This document shows positions 9,735 to 19,276 of a DNA stretch of 64,000 nucleotides, piece by piece. A model generated the notes under the pieces. The model saw nothing but the letters and a program-made list of their open reading frames with translations. It ran no database searches and was not told the origin of the DNA. Made by a program: the position numbers and the translations under genes. The DNA is taken from positions 279,169-343,168 of the forward strand of contig JAQMWT010000675.1 in NCBI GenBank assembly GCA_029834535.1. The letters run 5' to 3'. Source of the stretch: Chrysophaeum taylorii. Its lineage: Eukaryota > Sar > Pelagophyceae > Pelagomonadales > Pelagomonadaceae. Position 1 is the stretch's first letter. The number at the start of each line of letters is the position of its first letter.

Positions 9735-9945
9735 ATCAAACTTGTAATGTTCTGACCAAACTTTGTGACAAAACTTGTGACTGTATGACCAAACGTGTGA
9801 CTTTATGACCAAACTTTTGACTTGGTGACCAAACTTGTGACTTAATGATCAAACTTATGTTCGTGTGATCAAACTTTGTGATTAAACTTGTAGCTTTCTG
9901 ATCAAACTCTTTTGGTTTCGTGACCACACTTGAAAATCGTAGCTT
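9735..9945 (+). repeat. GACCAAACTT motif cluster 2 (tandem, ~20-bp period)
   Basis: About eleven imperfect units with core TGA(C/T)CAAACTTGTGAC spaced roughly 18-21 bp apart, all in one orientation. The cluster separates the zinc-finger coding part from the catalytic part of the transposase gene and therefore sits in an intron or a decayed insertion. Spacing and unit length do not suit a CRISPR array. Confidence 0.75.
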
Positions 9946-10022
9946 AGTGTGTTAGTATACTTCGCCACATCTACATTCACGTGTGTGCATCAAAGTCACA
10001 CTTGTCATTCTCTTAGGCGGAG

Positions 10023-11700
10023 TTGCACGCTTGCCAGCGCGCGTTGCGAGCCCACGGTCATGCGGTTAAGTTGTATGGCGCGAAACAAGGAGATCTCCTG
10101 AAGGTATTCATGAAGAGGCTCAAGTCTGAGCACAAGTCGGAACAAGAGTTCAGGCATGGCTCCGACAGGAGCCGGTACAAGAGCTTAGACCTCAACGACT
10201 ACAAGATCCCTGAAACGCTGCAGTCACCTGCCTTGGCTGATAGGAAGTTCTTCTTAGGTTATGTCGTCGTGTCGAAACCCGCCATACGCATGATGAATGC
10301 GGGCCTCCTGCGCCGGCAGGCGTTTATTGACGGCGTTCACTGCCTCGACAACCAGGTGATGATCTCTGTGACCGGCCGTGATGCCAACAACCACCTCGTG
10401 ATGATATCCACTTCGTGGTGGAACATGACCGAGTCTGCGGAATCGATCGGCAAGGTCATTAAACTGACCGTCGAGAACATCCCGCACAGAAACTGTCAGG
10501 GATTCGTCATAGTACAGGACTTCCAAAAGGGAAGCCTCATAGCGCACGTCACCGTGAGTGACCTCGCTAGCACCATTTGATTCCTCGTCTAATTCCGATT
10601 CCTGCGCAGCATACGCCCGAGGCCGACGCCTTCTCGTGCAGTAAGTCTTTGATGAACTGTTTACTCTTCGTGAATACGTCCTATTCACAGTGAACCACGG
10701 CAGCGAGAACATCGCAAAGATCGCGGAATCCGGGGATGCCGCTATCTTTCGTCGCTTTGTTGAGGCGCCTACGAAGGCGGCCAGCGACGCTTTTCATGCC
10801 GAACTTTCTCCCAAGGCCCAGCGTTGGGTGAGTCATAATCTCCTCGTGGCATTGAGTTTTCTGGCACTACAGGTTGCCAGTCGGCGCGAATATGCGCGAA
10901 AGCATCTGAACGATCAGGAAGCAGACACCGTCACAGTGTTAGACGGGCCCAGGGCACTCTTTGGCACGAGTACGAACAACCCGGCGGAGGCTTTCAACAA
11001 GAAGCACATCAACGCGAGGTTATGCAACGGACCCAAGTCCCTCCAGACCTTGTTCGCTGAGCAGGCAACGACCTACGCGGATACGAGCGCAGCGGCCATC
11101 CGGTGCGCAAAAACCGGCGAGAGGCTCACGTGAGTGTTCCTCGTGTTCGGATGCAAATTGTTGCGTCATTAGTTTCGTCTTGTCTTCGATCAAAATGGCG
11201 TGTTTTCGGCCAATAATCTCAAGGGTCTCAACCATCTCAAATACGTACGGGCCTACGGGCCTTTGTCTTTTCAGATCACACTCCCGTTGTTATGTTCACA
11301 CTTGTCGGGTTGTTCTATGTGATATCTAAGCGTGAACCGTAGGCCCAACTACAATAATGATGCCCAAGTCAAGGTTGCAAAAAGCAAGACCCGGATAACA
11401 AGAGTTCAGCCTTACGGCGGCGGCGCTGGCGCCAATAAGGGGACGTTCTTGGTGTATGTCAAAGGTGACAACAATCAGCAACTTACGTCCGTCGTTGTTA
11501 TCGGGCAGAAGGGATACGTGAATTTTGAAGATTCGGAGCAACTCGACGTACTTTCCTGTAACTGTGGCAACTACGCGTTCTCTCGCTTGCCGTGCGTTTG
11601 CATGATTGGAGCTCAGATAGCTCGCGGTGAGCATGCTGAGGATCTCTATCCACTTTGGACCACGACGCAGCGTTGGGAAAATCAATATCGGGTCGGGGGG
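10023..11700 (+). pseudogene. MULE transposase, catalytic core and SWIM zinc finger
   Basis: Three exon-like blocks. 10023-10550 has the MULE DDE-type core: QAFIDGVHC (first Asp), ISVTGRDANNHLVMIS with STSWWNMTESAES, then VIVQDFQKGS (second Asp). A GTGAGT donor near 10553 and a CAG acceptor at about 10690 fit an intron. 10690-11115 continues with FGTSTNNPAEAFNK, equivalent to the conserved TSNxAExxN segment of MULEs. A second intron-like gap (GTGAGT at ~11131 to an AG near 11330) leads to 11332-11690, which ends in a SWIM finger, DVLSCNCGNYAFSRLPCVC (CxCxnCxC/H), followed by LYPLWTTTQRW. At about 11690-11700 another run of G (GTCGGGGGGTG) coincides with a frame change. The catalytic Glu cannot be assigned by eye. 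Function: cut-and-paste transposition; this copy is broken. Confidence 0.75.
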
Positions 11701-12140
11701 TGTTTCCGATTCTCAACGCAACGGAAATTGAGTCGGCGCAAGGAGAAATTGAAGCCGAATGCAAAGAAGCTGGTGAGGAGTTTGAGCCTTGGCTGCCATC
11801 CGCGATCGGGCCCCGACGGACAGGCAGGCCAAAGACCGACCAACGCCAAGAATCCTCGCTGCGGAAGAATACGGGGTCGGGGTCAAAGAAGGACCGGAAG
11901 CGAGCACGAAAAGAAATGGCCAAGACGTTCGCCGGGTTGGACCCAGAAGGAACTGCAGCCCGGGTCGCCAGTAAAAAGCGGAGGAAAGGAGGCCGCAAAG
12001 CAACCGAGCCTCCCGAGCCTACCGAGCCTCCCGCGTCTACCGAGCCTCCCGCGTCTACCGAGCCTCCGCGTCTACCAAGCCTACCGAGCCTCCCGCGTCT
12101 CCCGCGTATACCGAGCCTCCCGCGTCGACCGAGCCCCCAA
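11700..12140 (+). pseudogene. C-terminal tail of MULE transposase with TEPPAS repeats
   Basis: Continues in the frame of 11655-12287: VFPILNATEIESAQGEIE, a basic GRPKTDQRQE-type segment common after the SWIM finger of MULEs, then a Lys/Arg-rich stretch. Bases ~12000-12140 are a degenerate tandem repeat of (A/C)CGAGCCTCCCGCGTCT units that would encode TEPPAS repeats or, in other frames, Leu-Pro-Ser repeats. Beyond that the frame loses protein-like character. Confidence 0.5.
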
Positions 12141-12244
12141 ACAAGCAGCAGAAAGAGTCGTCTACAAGCTCGTTTCCTCCCTGGTGGCCAACAGACAAAG
12201 AAGCGTGGGACCGTGCGCGCGCCGAGCTCACCACCACCCTCAAT

Positions 12245-12562
12245 ATGCTTACGGCGCGCGGAAGGAGTTTCAAATCAGTCCGGGTGATGGCTTCGGATGT
12301 GCCATATCCCGCTGCGCAGCCTAAACACTACGTTCCTGGAACAGTCACCTACGCCAGAAACAAGTTCGCCGTCACGTACGACAACGGGGACGATACGGAG
12401 CGATATGATGCGAACGACGAAGACAAGGGAATCCTTGCCGAGCTGAGTATGGGGTACTTCTTACCTTTCGAGAACGATTCGGTGCGATATTTGAAGCCGA
12501 GTTCAATGATGTGTGTTTTTATGGGAGTGTCCAAGAATGTTTGTAGCAGCGAGCTCGTGTGA
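12245..12562 (+). CDS. Small ORF with a Tudor/chromo-barrel-like segment inside the MULE
   Basis: About 100 codons. Central segment HYVPGTVTYARNKFAVTYDNGDDTERYD has the look of an SH3-like barrel of the Tudor/PWWP/chromo-barrel kind (GxV...(Y/F)xVxYDDGDxE). It could be the chromatin-reader tail of the transposase or a separate small protein; the preceding frame is damaged, so the relation cannot be fixed. No other domain is visible. Confidence 0.4.
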   Translation: MLTARGRSFKSVRVMASDVPYPAAQPKHYVPGTVTYARNKFAVTYDNGDDTERYDANDEDKGILAELSMGYFLPFENDSVRYLKPSSMMCVFMGVSKNVCSSELV

Positions 12563-12743
12563 CCCCACGGTCCTATCGGGCATGTACACCCAACGCACTC
12601 GACACGGAAACAACTGGCTTCGTGCAGGAATCCAATCAATCAGGACGGCCTACGCGTGCTCCACCGGCCGGAAAGCCTCGCTCCAAGAAAAGGACCCAGT
12701 GCGCCATGTTCTCCGCTCGTTCAACAAGGCTCACAGGTGACTT

Positions 12744-13268
12744 GTGTATTTCCAAGCTCCCGCGTCGACTTCAAATCCATGGTTCATTAACGCCCGGGGG
12801 CACTTCGACATAGCCGTGTGGTTGCCTCGACAAGACCGCCGACGACAACCTCCACAACACTATCAAGAGGCACCCTCCTTAGAACCTCTGATGCGCGCTC
12901 TCGACCCTGAATCGATTCGCAAAGACGCTCTCCCTCTCGGATTTTGGGATCCAGAATGGGGTGATCCGTGTCACGCTGACCATTTACCTTTGTCTTTTGG
13001 CGTCTGCCTCTTGCCGAAGAATGGCGGACGACCACGGCAACAGCACCATGGTGAGTCGCGGTATGGGATGCTCCTACTATGGAAGGTGCGAGAATGGGCC
13101 CAGCTTAACCGCGTCAAGCCGTGGGAAACTGCTGGCGAGGCCGCGCGTCGCAGCCCTCGATATGCGAAGCTCCTTGCGTATCGCCGCGCTGCCTTAGGAT
13201 CTCCTTCTAAGGCGGTCATGGGGGGGTGTCCATGCCGCGCGTGTAACGCCACGGTAGATTCTGCGTAG
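12744..13268 (+). CDS. Unrecognised ORF at the 3' side of the MULE
   Basis: An open frame of about 175 codons reading FINARGHFDIAVWLP...LGFWDPEWGDPCHADHLPLS, later LLWKVREWAQLNRVKPWE, and ending with a Cys pair pattern GGCPCRACNATVDSA. A GTGAGT donor-like site near 13050 may mean part of it is intronic. I recognise no family. It lies inside the transposon and before motif cluster 3, so it is most likely transposon-derived (C-terminal exon of the transposase or a third gene). Confidence 0.35.
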   Translation: MYFQAPASTSNPWFINARGHFDIAVWLPRQDRRRQPPQHYQEAPSLEPLMRALDPESIRKDALPLGFWDPEWGDPCHADHLPLSFGVCLLPKNGGRPRQQHHGESRYGMLLLWKVREWAQLNRVKPWETAGEAARRSPRYAKLLAYRRAALGSPSKAVMGGCPCRACNATVDSA

Positions 13269-13369
13269 CTGCAGCACCTAGCTTTCGTTTTAAAAGCATT
13301 TTCGCACCAAAAGCGCTCACGCGCCCCCTTAAAAAGCCTCCTTAAGTTTGATTTAAAAGGCCGAAGTTT

Positions 13370-13600
13370 GGTCAATACTGTGGAAGTTTGAGGAGTAGTG
13401 ACCAAACTTGTTGACCAAACTTACAAGGAAATTAGTCAAACTTGAAGGGTTGATTGATCAAACTTAATGCAACTTCGGAGTGACCAAACTTAACTGACCT
13501 AACTTCTATGGAAAGTGACCACACATGTGAGTTTTTCCTTAATCATACATCAAAAACGAGCAAACATGAGAGAAATTCACCAAACTTTTTGACCAAACTT
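13370..13600. repeat. GACCAAACTT motif cluster 3 (3' subterminal)
   Basis: About ten imperfect units. The first two are in the inverted sense (AAGTTTGGTCAA, GAAGTTTGAGG), the rest forward (GTGACCAAACTTGTTGACCA, GATTGATCAAACTTAATGC, GTGACCAAACTTAACTGACC and so on). Together with clusters 1 and 2 it places the same motif upstream of, within and downstream of the transposase gene. Confidence 0.75.
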
Positions 13601-13690
13601 GACGGATCCCTTTTTTTTTTGTATCCAGCCGCCTGTACTGGACAACAAAGTATTAGTTTTCAAAAAAGCGAAATTCGAACGCATACATTT

Positions 13691-13765
13691 ATTATGGTTT
13701 GCAACTCCAAGAAGGCTCAAAGAGTTCGAAAAGAGCCAGAATGGATGAGCGCAAGGAGGAAACAA
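13691..13765 (+). repeat. Dispersed ~65-bp repeat, copy A
   Basis: Starts TATTATGGTTTGCAACTCC and continues with GGCTCAAAGAG and AGCCAGAATGGATGAG. The same blocks in the same order occur inverted at 52081-52143. It sits inside the MULE, just inside the right terminal repeat. Confidence 0.75.
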
Positions 13766-13976
13766 GGAAGCAGCAAGAACACAAAGGATATGCGTGCAGA
13801 GGGAAACAAATCCTTTTTTTTTTAAGCAAGAACTAACTCACCAACAGTTACTTACTATAGGCCAGTCCAGACGGCCCCAGTGCACGGGCCAGTGCCTGGG
13901 GTGTTAACTAATCCCAGCGCCGTGGCGCGTAGGATCGGAGTCACCTGCTGGGTGTGCAGAAGAGGGGTGCAAAAAG

Positions 13977-14232
13977 GCGAGTCGGCAGTGAGTGATCATC
14001 AGGTTTTTCGCCATGCGACGCGGAGACCGCGATGTGACCGACAACCAACTCGTCGCCAACTTTTCCGTCTGCTACCTCTGGCCTTACCCCGTACCACTGC
14101 GAACGTCCTGGTTACCAACCGGCCCGTCCGGGAGGCGAACAGGTGCCAACCTACGCGGGAGGGCGGATGCCCTCGCAAGGCGCAGAATACATAAGGCACC
14201 GTTTTCCATCGCAGCCATTCGGTCGGCGATCA
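13977..14232 (-). repeat. Right terminal inverted repeat of the MULE
   Basis: Inverted counterpart of 6919-7173. Read on the minus strand it starts TGATCGCCGACCGAATGG and shares the same core blocks. Differences are scattered single substitutions plus a few indels, so the two ends are no longer identical. Confidence 0.9.
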
Positions 14233-16339
14233 AAAGGCTGTATGAAGCAGCGAGCTGAGAGGCACAGACTGAATTCTTTTTCCAGTATCCCTGCTTTTTT
14301 ATGATTTAAATGTTGTTTTTAGCGATCGATCGATCGATCGCGCCGCAGGGCGGAGGCTGCATCATAGCGGGGGCCATCGTTGTCATATACAATGAGATAC
14401 CCGTTGTTGCGGAGAGAATGCAAGGGCATGGCGCCAAAGTCCACGAGAGAGACCGCGGTAGAAGCGTGATACGCGAGCAAGCATGGTTTCATATCGCGTG
14501 ATATCAGTGATATTCGGCAGGGTCTTGCGGTTCGCAGCACGTGTAGTTTGATTTGCTTCAGGGTATCGTGCGGATCTTCGGTAGAAAGTCGCCGAAAAGT
14601 CGCAGAATTCGTCGAAATTTTGGATTTTACGCCAACAGTGGCTGTACTGGGCTTCATCATCTTGGCTTCTTGTCGATCCTTTCGGCAAGCAGAGCGCAAT
14701 GAAGTTGTGCACGTTGCTGAGATTGCGCGACGCTCTCGAGACGTTACTGCGAGCAGCCAGAGTTAGCTGTTCGGGTTCGAGCAGCGAGAGTTCGTTACGC
14801 ACAAAGGTACGACCATGGCAGCAAGGTGTCTTAGGAAGGATTGTCATGCGATCTGCGCCACAAAACTGGCACCTCGCCATTTGTTCCCAGAAACTGAAGG
14901 GGTCTCGACACTTGGCCTAGTCGAAATTGATGATGCTCGTAAGATGATGCAAAGCGCCGAGACGAGCGGTTGCCTCCAAAACGGCGAAACATCGAGAAAA
15001 CTCGAAAACTCTGTCATATTTTGACAACGCCGTGGACTGAATCTCATTGCAAGGAAAGCGATCAATGGAGAAACTTGTCTTTGCAGAAACTTCGTGGGAA
15101 TTGTTTTCTGGCACGTTCGATGACGAGTTTCCAGCATGTCGGCTCGTAGGTTGCGAGGGAGTCCGAAATTTCCCGCATCGTGTGGCAAGCATTTCGCGCG
15201 TAGCGTTCGAGCGTATCAGACGCGCGATTAGCACGACGGCGCCGCAGCTTACTGGCAGCCTCAGCTTCTTCGACTGTGCTTATGGCGCACGTATCGCCAG
15301 CGTTCGCGTCACGACGCAGACGCGCGCGAGCATCTCGTCTCGCTTGCAGGTTCCTCCGTTCATGTGCCGCAGTAACGTCACGACGAAGAAGGTGGCGTCG
15401 TCAACTCGCGCTCGTTTTCTGCTCCCGTCGCGCCGCAGCGTGGTTGTCATATTCATCTACCGCGTCACTTTCGCCGGTGGTGGCGGGTGGTGAGGGCATC
15501 TTCTTTTTTTTGCTTTGGTCGTGGCTCGTATGTCGCCAGGTTTTGCGGCGATACATTTCATTCCGCGTTGTTGGGTATCACGGCGACCGTCGCGACCTCA
15601 GCCTCGTGGCCCTCCTTCGTCCGCAAGACCTCTCTTTCGCTCTCGATGCTTCCTCGCCCGGTTCGAGTCACAGCTTCGTTCGTCACCGTCGCAATAGCAA
15701 CCTGGTCGCCCGCCCGCCCGCCCGCCCGCCGCGCACAAGGCGCGATCTTTGCCTGCCTCGAGACGTGGCCTCGCCCCTGGTCGCGGCCCTCGCAATCGCA
15801 GGCTTCTCTCGCAGGAGACGCCGTCGCTGGTCAGCGAGTTTCCCTTTATGTATGGTCGGCGTTCCTCTTTCGAGGCTTAAATTCCATCGTTCTTGGAATT
15901 CCTCGTCGTTGGAATTGTTCTTTCGACTTGAAGGGCTTTTTTTTTTTGAATCTGAGGCGTGAGCATATCGATCGTTCTTGGACGACTCGTCGGTCGTGAT
16001 GATGATGAGGAAATTATGTCAAACGTCAACGGCTCGGACGTCACGGCGTCATAATCCAACGGCTCGTACTTAACGGCGTAATTTTCGTTGCAGTCGAAGA
16101 AAGAAACAGTGTGAGGAGATGCGACGACGAAAACAACTTAACGGATTTCTCTTTTTTCTTCTTTCTCCAGTCGTCGAGAGGGAAGATACTACTTACTATA
16201 TCTACCACACGAGTAGTAGTAGTAGTAGCAGCTAGAATTGTGGGAAATAAAGGGGGTGCGTGACGCAGAAGGTGAAGGTGTGGTGAATTTTTACACGTGT
16301 TTGACTAACGGTAGCAGGTTGTTGCAGTGCTCACTCAAG
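14233..16339. other. About 2.1 kb without a recognisable gene
   Basis: Moderate GC. The longest plausible frame is 14383-14880 (minus, 165 codons), starting MARCQFCGADRMTILPK with a CxxC and a later CC pair; it matches nothing I know and I do not call it a gene. Landmarks are an (ATCG)n run at ~14323-14340, a (CCGCC)n run at ~15707-15735, an (AGT)n run at ~16212-16230, and T-rich stretches before the kinase. The last few hundred bases probably contain the kinase promoter and 5' UTR. Confidence 0.5.
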
Positions 16340-18400
16340 ATGTGGCGAAAGGAGCCCGCCGTGTTGACGACGTCGCTGGTGCTCCTGGGGACGTACAGTG
16401 TGCTGGCCGTGTGTACGGTGATATCGATGGACCACTCTCGGCGGTGCGATCGGCTAATTACGGATTTTCATGAGATGAATGCTGAAGCGCTCGCCTCGAT
16501 GTTTCAGGAATACGAATCGCTGACGTTCGGGATAATCTTCGGCATGCCCCACGGGATCATCAAGCCCGAGAAAGTGCAACGCGTGGAGCTGATGGAGCGG
16601 TACACGAAACGATGGAAAGAGACGAAGCATCGAGTGCGCGCGCTGCGCGCGACGAAATCCGACTTTCGCGAGTGGCGAAAACAATTTTTTCGTAGCGAGA
16701 ATTTTCACAACGCAGCGATTGCGAATTTCACGCTGGGCGTGATTTCGACGGGGGTGGGCATGGTCGACGACAAGAAATTCGCACGCGACCTGTACGTCGC
16801 GTCGCTCCAGCGGGTGGTGCGGAAAGAGCGGAACGCTCTGGTCGCGGCGGCCGTCGCCTCGGGGGCCGTGTCGTTGTTCGTATTTTTTATGCTCGCGGTC
16901 ACCTTTTACAAGTCCCTCCGCGCGGACGAGCAGTGTACGGTCGCCGTCTTGTCGAAGAAGGACATTATCGACGGAATGGGCGTCTCGTGCCTCGTGGTCG
17001 ACGAGCACTCGAGGGTTCTCAAGGCGAACGAATCGGCGAGCGAAGCGTTTGGTGGGGATCTGGTGGGGGAGTTCCTGGACAAGGCCTTGCCGAATTCGCG
17101 GGTCGAGACGTTGGGGAGGGGGGTGCAGGTGAAGGGCCGAACGTCGGGCGGCGAGAAGCTGGAGCTCGTCGCGTACAAGACCGAAACCGTCGACGTGGAC
17201 GGCATCAGGAAGTATTACGTCGTGCTCAACGACATCACCGAACTGGTCGGAAAGACCTCCGAGCTCGAGATCCAGCAGCGCGTTTTGGCGCAGTTTGCCC
17301 ACGAATTGAGGAACAAGTACGCGCCGGCCGTATCGGTGCTGCAGCATCTGTCCGAAAACAAATCTTCTGAATATCTTCCCGCGCTCGCTCTGCTCCAGGA
17401 AGCCGACCAACTCATCGCGACGCGGCTCAACATCTTCAAGATCATGAAGGGAAATTATACGTCCGTTGTCGAGTGCCTCGATATCGGAGAGGCGATGCGC
17501 CAGCGCGTCGCCGCCGCCGCCGCGCTCAACACCGAGCGAGACGTCGAGTTCCGGGCCGTCGGCGACCTCTGGGCAAAACTTGATGCCTACATCTTTACCC
17601 ACATCTCGAACAACCTCCTTTCCAACGCCCGCAAGGCCACCACCTCTGGCTTTGTCGAGTTACGTTTTGTCGAAGCGAATCGCGACGAGCAGCTCGTTTT
17701 TGCCGTGGCGGATTCGGGCAGAGGCGTGGTCGACAGTATCAAAAACAGAATATTCCAGGAGCAGGTCGCCACCTGCGACCAACGGGGGGTCGGCCTCGGC
17801 CTCGAGTCCTGCCGCACCTTCGCGCGCGCGATCGGCGGCAACACCTGGCTCGAACGCACGACCGTGTGCTCGCTCGGAGCTGCGGGCGGTACCGAGTTCC
17901 GCTTTTCCCTGCCCGGCCAGATCGTCTCGCCCCCCCAAAAACACACCTCCAACGACATTTCCGACGGCGCCCTTTTTCCGAACCTCACCTGTCACATCGT
18001 CGAGGATTCGAATCTGCTGCGCAAGTCGCTCGTCGCCAAGCTCAAGGCCGCGACCAGAAAACTCGGCGCAGAAGAATGCGACTTCAAGGAGTACGACACC
18101 GTCGAGGCTATCCTTCCCCACATCCACGACATCAACCAGCCCCACTCCATCGTCACGGTCGACCAGAACATGGATGCCATGGGGGGCCAGCTCCAGGGCA
18201 CCGACCTCGTCCGCGCCCTCGTCCAGGCCGGATACGAGGGCCTCATAATCAGCGCCTCGGGCGACGACGCCTCCGCCCAGGACCACGTCGATCTCGGCGC
18301 CCACCTCCGCTTCAACAAACCTTTTCCCACCACCCAGGCTATCGCCCAGCACCTCCGCCACGCCTACGACCCCGAAAACACCTCGTGGCGCGCGACTTGA
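16340..18400 (+). CDS. Membrane-bound hybrid histidine kinase (PAS-HisKA-HATPase-receiver)
   Basis: Phosphorelay sensor. I use the ATG at 16340 (686 residues) because the only upstream in-frame alternative begins at TTG 16238. Order: membrane helix ~8-28 (TTSLVLLGTYSVLAVCTVI), an extracytoplasmic region of ~140 residues, a second helix ~172-195 (AVSLFVFFMLAVTFY), a PAS-like domain ~210-305 (GVSCLVVDEHSRVLKANESA ... VLNDITELVG), the H-box FAHELRNKYAP with His at ~321, the ATPase with N-box NLLSNARKAT (~425), G1 VADSGRGV and G2 GVGLGLESCRTFA, and a C-terminal receiver beginning HIVEDSNLLRKSL, with phospho-acceptor Asp in TVDQNMDAMGG (~607) and Lys in FNKPFP (~660). All catalytic landmarks are intact. 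The ligand is unknown; the extracytoplasmic domain resembles no named sensor family I can identify. No intron is needed. Confidence 0.93.
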   Translation: MWRKEPAVLTTSLVLLGTYSVLAVCTVISMDHSRRCDRLITDFHEMNAEALASMFQEYESLTFGIIFGMPHGIIKPEKVQRVELMERYTKRWKETKHRVRALRATKSDFREWRKQFFRSENFHNAAIANFTLGVISTGVGMVDDKKFARDLYVASLQRVVRKERNALVAAAVASGAVSLFVFFMLAVTFYKSLRADEQCTVAVLSKKDIIDGMGVSCLVVDEHSRVLKANESASEAFGGDLVGEFLDKALPNSRVETLGRGVQVKGRTSGGEKLELVAYKTETVDVDGIRKYYVVLNDITELVGKTSELEIQQRVLAQFAHELRNKYAPAVSVLQHLSENKSSEYLPALALLQEADQLIATRLNIFKIMKGNYTSVVECLDIGEAMRQRVAAAAALNTERDVEFRAVGDLWAKLDAYIFTHISNNLLSNARKATTSGFVELRFVEANRDEQLVFAVADSGRGVVDSIKNRIFQEQVATCDQRGVGLGLESCRTFARAIGGNTWLERTTVCSLGAAGGTEFRFSLPGQIVSPPQKHTSNDISDGALFPNLTCHIVEDSNLLRKSLVAKLKAATRKLGAEECDFKEYDTVEAILPHIHDINQPHSIVTVDQNMDAMGGQLQGTDLVRALVQAGYEGLIISASGDDASAQDHVDLGAHLRFNKPFPTTQAIAQHLRHAYDPENTSWRAT

Positions 18401-18588
18401 AAAACACGATTTATTTCGGTGGATGATGATGGATAGCGAATTTATTAAATAATGGGACCAACCAACAACACCCACCCTTTTAAGAACATCAATCTTCTCG
18501 CGCCTAAGGGCTTCTTAGAAGCCTTCTCTCGGTAGATCAGATCAGATCAGATGAGATGAGATGAGAAAGCCAAGAGGAGGCTAAGTTT
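18401..18588. other. Convergent 3' intergenic space with GATCA/GATGA microsatellite
   Basis: Short region between the kinase stop and the convergent CCDC103-like stop. It contains (AGATC)n/(AGATG)n units at ~18535-18568. AATAAT-like polyadenylation candidates are present but not distinctive. Confidence 0.6.
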
Positions 18589-19236
18589 TTAGTACTCGAA
18601 TTTGAAGCGGAGGTCCTCCTCATCCTGGAAAAAAGACGATTTTCTTTCACCGAGCCGGGCGAGGAGGTTGCGCCGGACGGTCGCGTCGATGAAGCTGCGG
18701 TTTAGGTCGAAGCGGTCGGAGTCCGCTAACGCTCGGAGCCACTCCTCCAGCACCAATTCCTCTTCCTCCCCGGACAGAAGGACCTCGATGATCTCGCCGA
18801 GAGCCGTCGCGTCGAGCTCGTTCGCCCAGATCGCCCGCAGGCGGTCGAGGCCCTGAACCTTGAGGTAGCGCCGTCGGTGCGGCGTATCCCGGCAGCGACG
18901 CCAGTCCCTTTCGAAATCAAGCGGCGTCTGCGCCACGGCGTCGCAGGGCTCCACCACCAAGGTCCGGGCCTTGAGTGCGACGGTCTTCTTTTTTTTCTTT
19001 TTCCTCCACCCGGGCACGCCTCGTCCAAGGTCGGCGAGTTCGGCACTGGTGACGGGCTTGAGCATGTCCTGCGCGCACGCGACCTTGTTCTTGAACTCGT
19101 CGTAGTCCTTGCACGTCAAGACTGACCGCTTCTTCATCTCGTCCACATTGTGATACCTTTTGTCCTCGAAGATGGCCCCGCTCAGCTCCTTCTCGAGGCG
19201 CTCAACGCACAGGCTTCCATCCTCCTCGAACAACAT
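18589..19236 (-). CDS. CCDC103: CCDC103-like dynein axonemal assembly factor
   Basis: 215 residues, ATG at 19236. The N-terminal part (ERLEKELSGAIFEDKRYHNV...KDYDEFKNKVACAQDMLKPV) matches the CCDC103 pattern of a short helix, a D-x-(K/R)-Y pair, YDEF and H/D-M-LKP. The C-terminal part (FERDWRRC...YLKVQGLDRLRAIWANELD...LGEIIEVLL...DRFDLNRSFID) matches the RPAP3-C-like helical domain that ends this family (F-x-R-D-W-R, RF-x-L-x-x-x-F). A Lys run separates the two. In animals and algae the protein helps assemble axonemal dynein arms (DNAAF19). Its presence implies the organism makes motile flagella at some stage. It is head-to-head with the cyclophilin-SYF2 gene, with 40 bp between the starts. 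Confidence is good but by eye only. Confidence 0.75.
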   Translation of the reverse strand: MLFEEDGSLCVERLEKELSGAIFEDKRYHNVDEMKKRSVLTCKDYDEFKNKVACAQDMLKPVTSAELADLGRGVPGWRKKKKKKTVALKARTLVVEPCDAVAQTPLDFERDWRRCRDTPHRRRYLKVQGLDRLRAIWANELDATALGEIIEVLLSGEEEELVLEEWLRALADSDRFDLNRSFIDATVRRNLLARLGERKSSFFQDEEDLRFKFEY

Positions 19237-19276
19237 GACGCGATCGATATACTAGTAGGGTTTAGGGTTCGAGGGG
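19237..19276. promoter_or_regulatory. 40-bp bidirectional start-to-start interval with telobox-like GGGTTTAGGGTT
   Basis: All of the sequence between the start codons of CCDC103-like (minus) and cyclophilin-SYF2 (plus). It contains GGGTTTAGGGTT at 19258-19269, identical to a telobox (AAACCCTA complement). Any promoter must overlap the coding starts, or both UTRs are extremely short. Confidence 0.6.

Larger units (their letters stand above)
6919..14232. mobile_element. Mutator-like (MULE) DNA transposon with ~255-bp terminal inverted repeats
   Basis: The ends are long inverted repeats starting TGATCGCCGACC on both sides (left 6919-7173, right 13977-14232 inverted). The interior holds a rightward gene with MULE transposase features (zinc-binding N-terminus, DDE-like core, SWIM finger), a divergently transcribed second gene at 7.7-8.74 kb, and three clusters of GACCAAACTT-type motifs. 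The nine bases flanking each end (6910-6918 and 14233-14241) do not match, so there is no target-site duplication, which MULEs normally make (8-11 bp). The transposase frames are broken at several points, so this copy looks inactive. Its left end abuts the middle of the retroelement's RT. Confidence 0.8.

Noticed and set aside
9735-9945. Regularly spaced repeats resembling a CRISPR array
   Set aside because: Repeat units are only ~10-14 bp, imperfect, with ~8-bp gaps. They recur in three places of a eukaryotic transposon, and no cas genes are present.
14233-14270. Continuation of the left retroelement's RT/RNase H after the MULE
   Set aside because: None of the three frames resembles the RNase H sequence seen in the right copy.
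14383-14880. 165-codon minus frame with CxxC motif
   Set aside because: No recognisable domain, surrounded by equally long random frames; described only as part of the gene-poor stretch.
16238-16339. Extended N-terminus of the histidine kinase
   Set aside because: It would need a TTG start; the first ATG (16340) directly precedes a typical membrane anchor.
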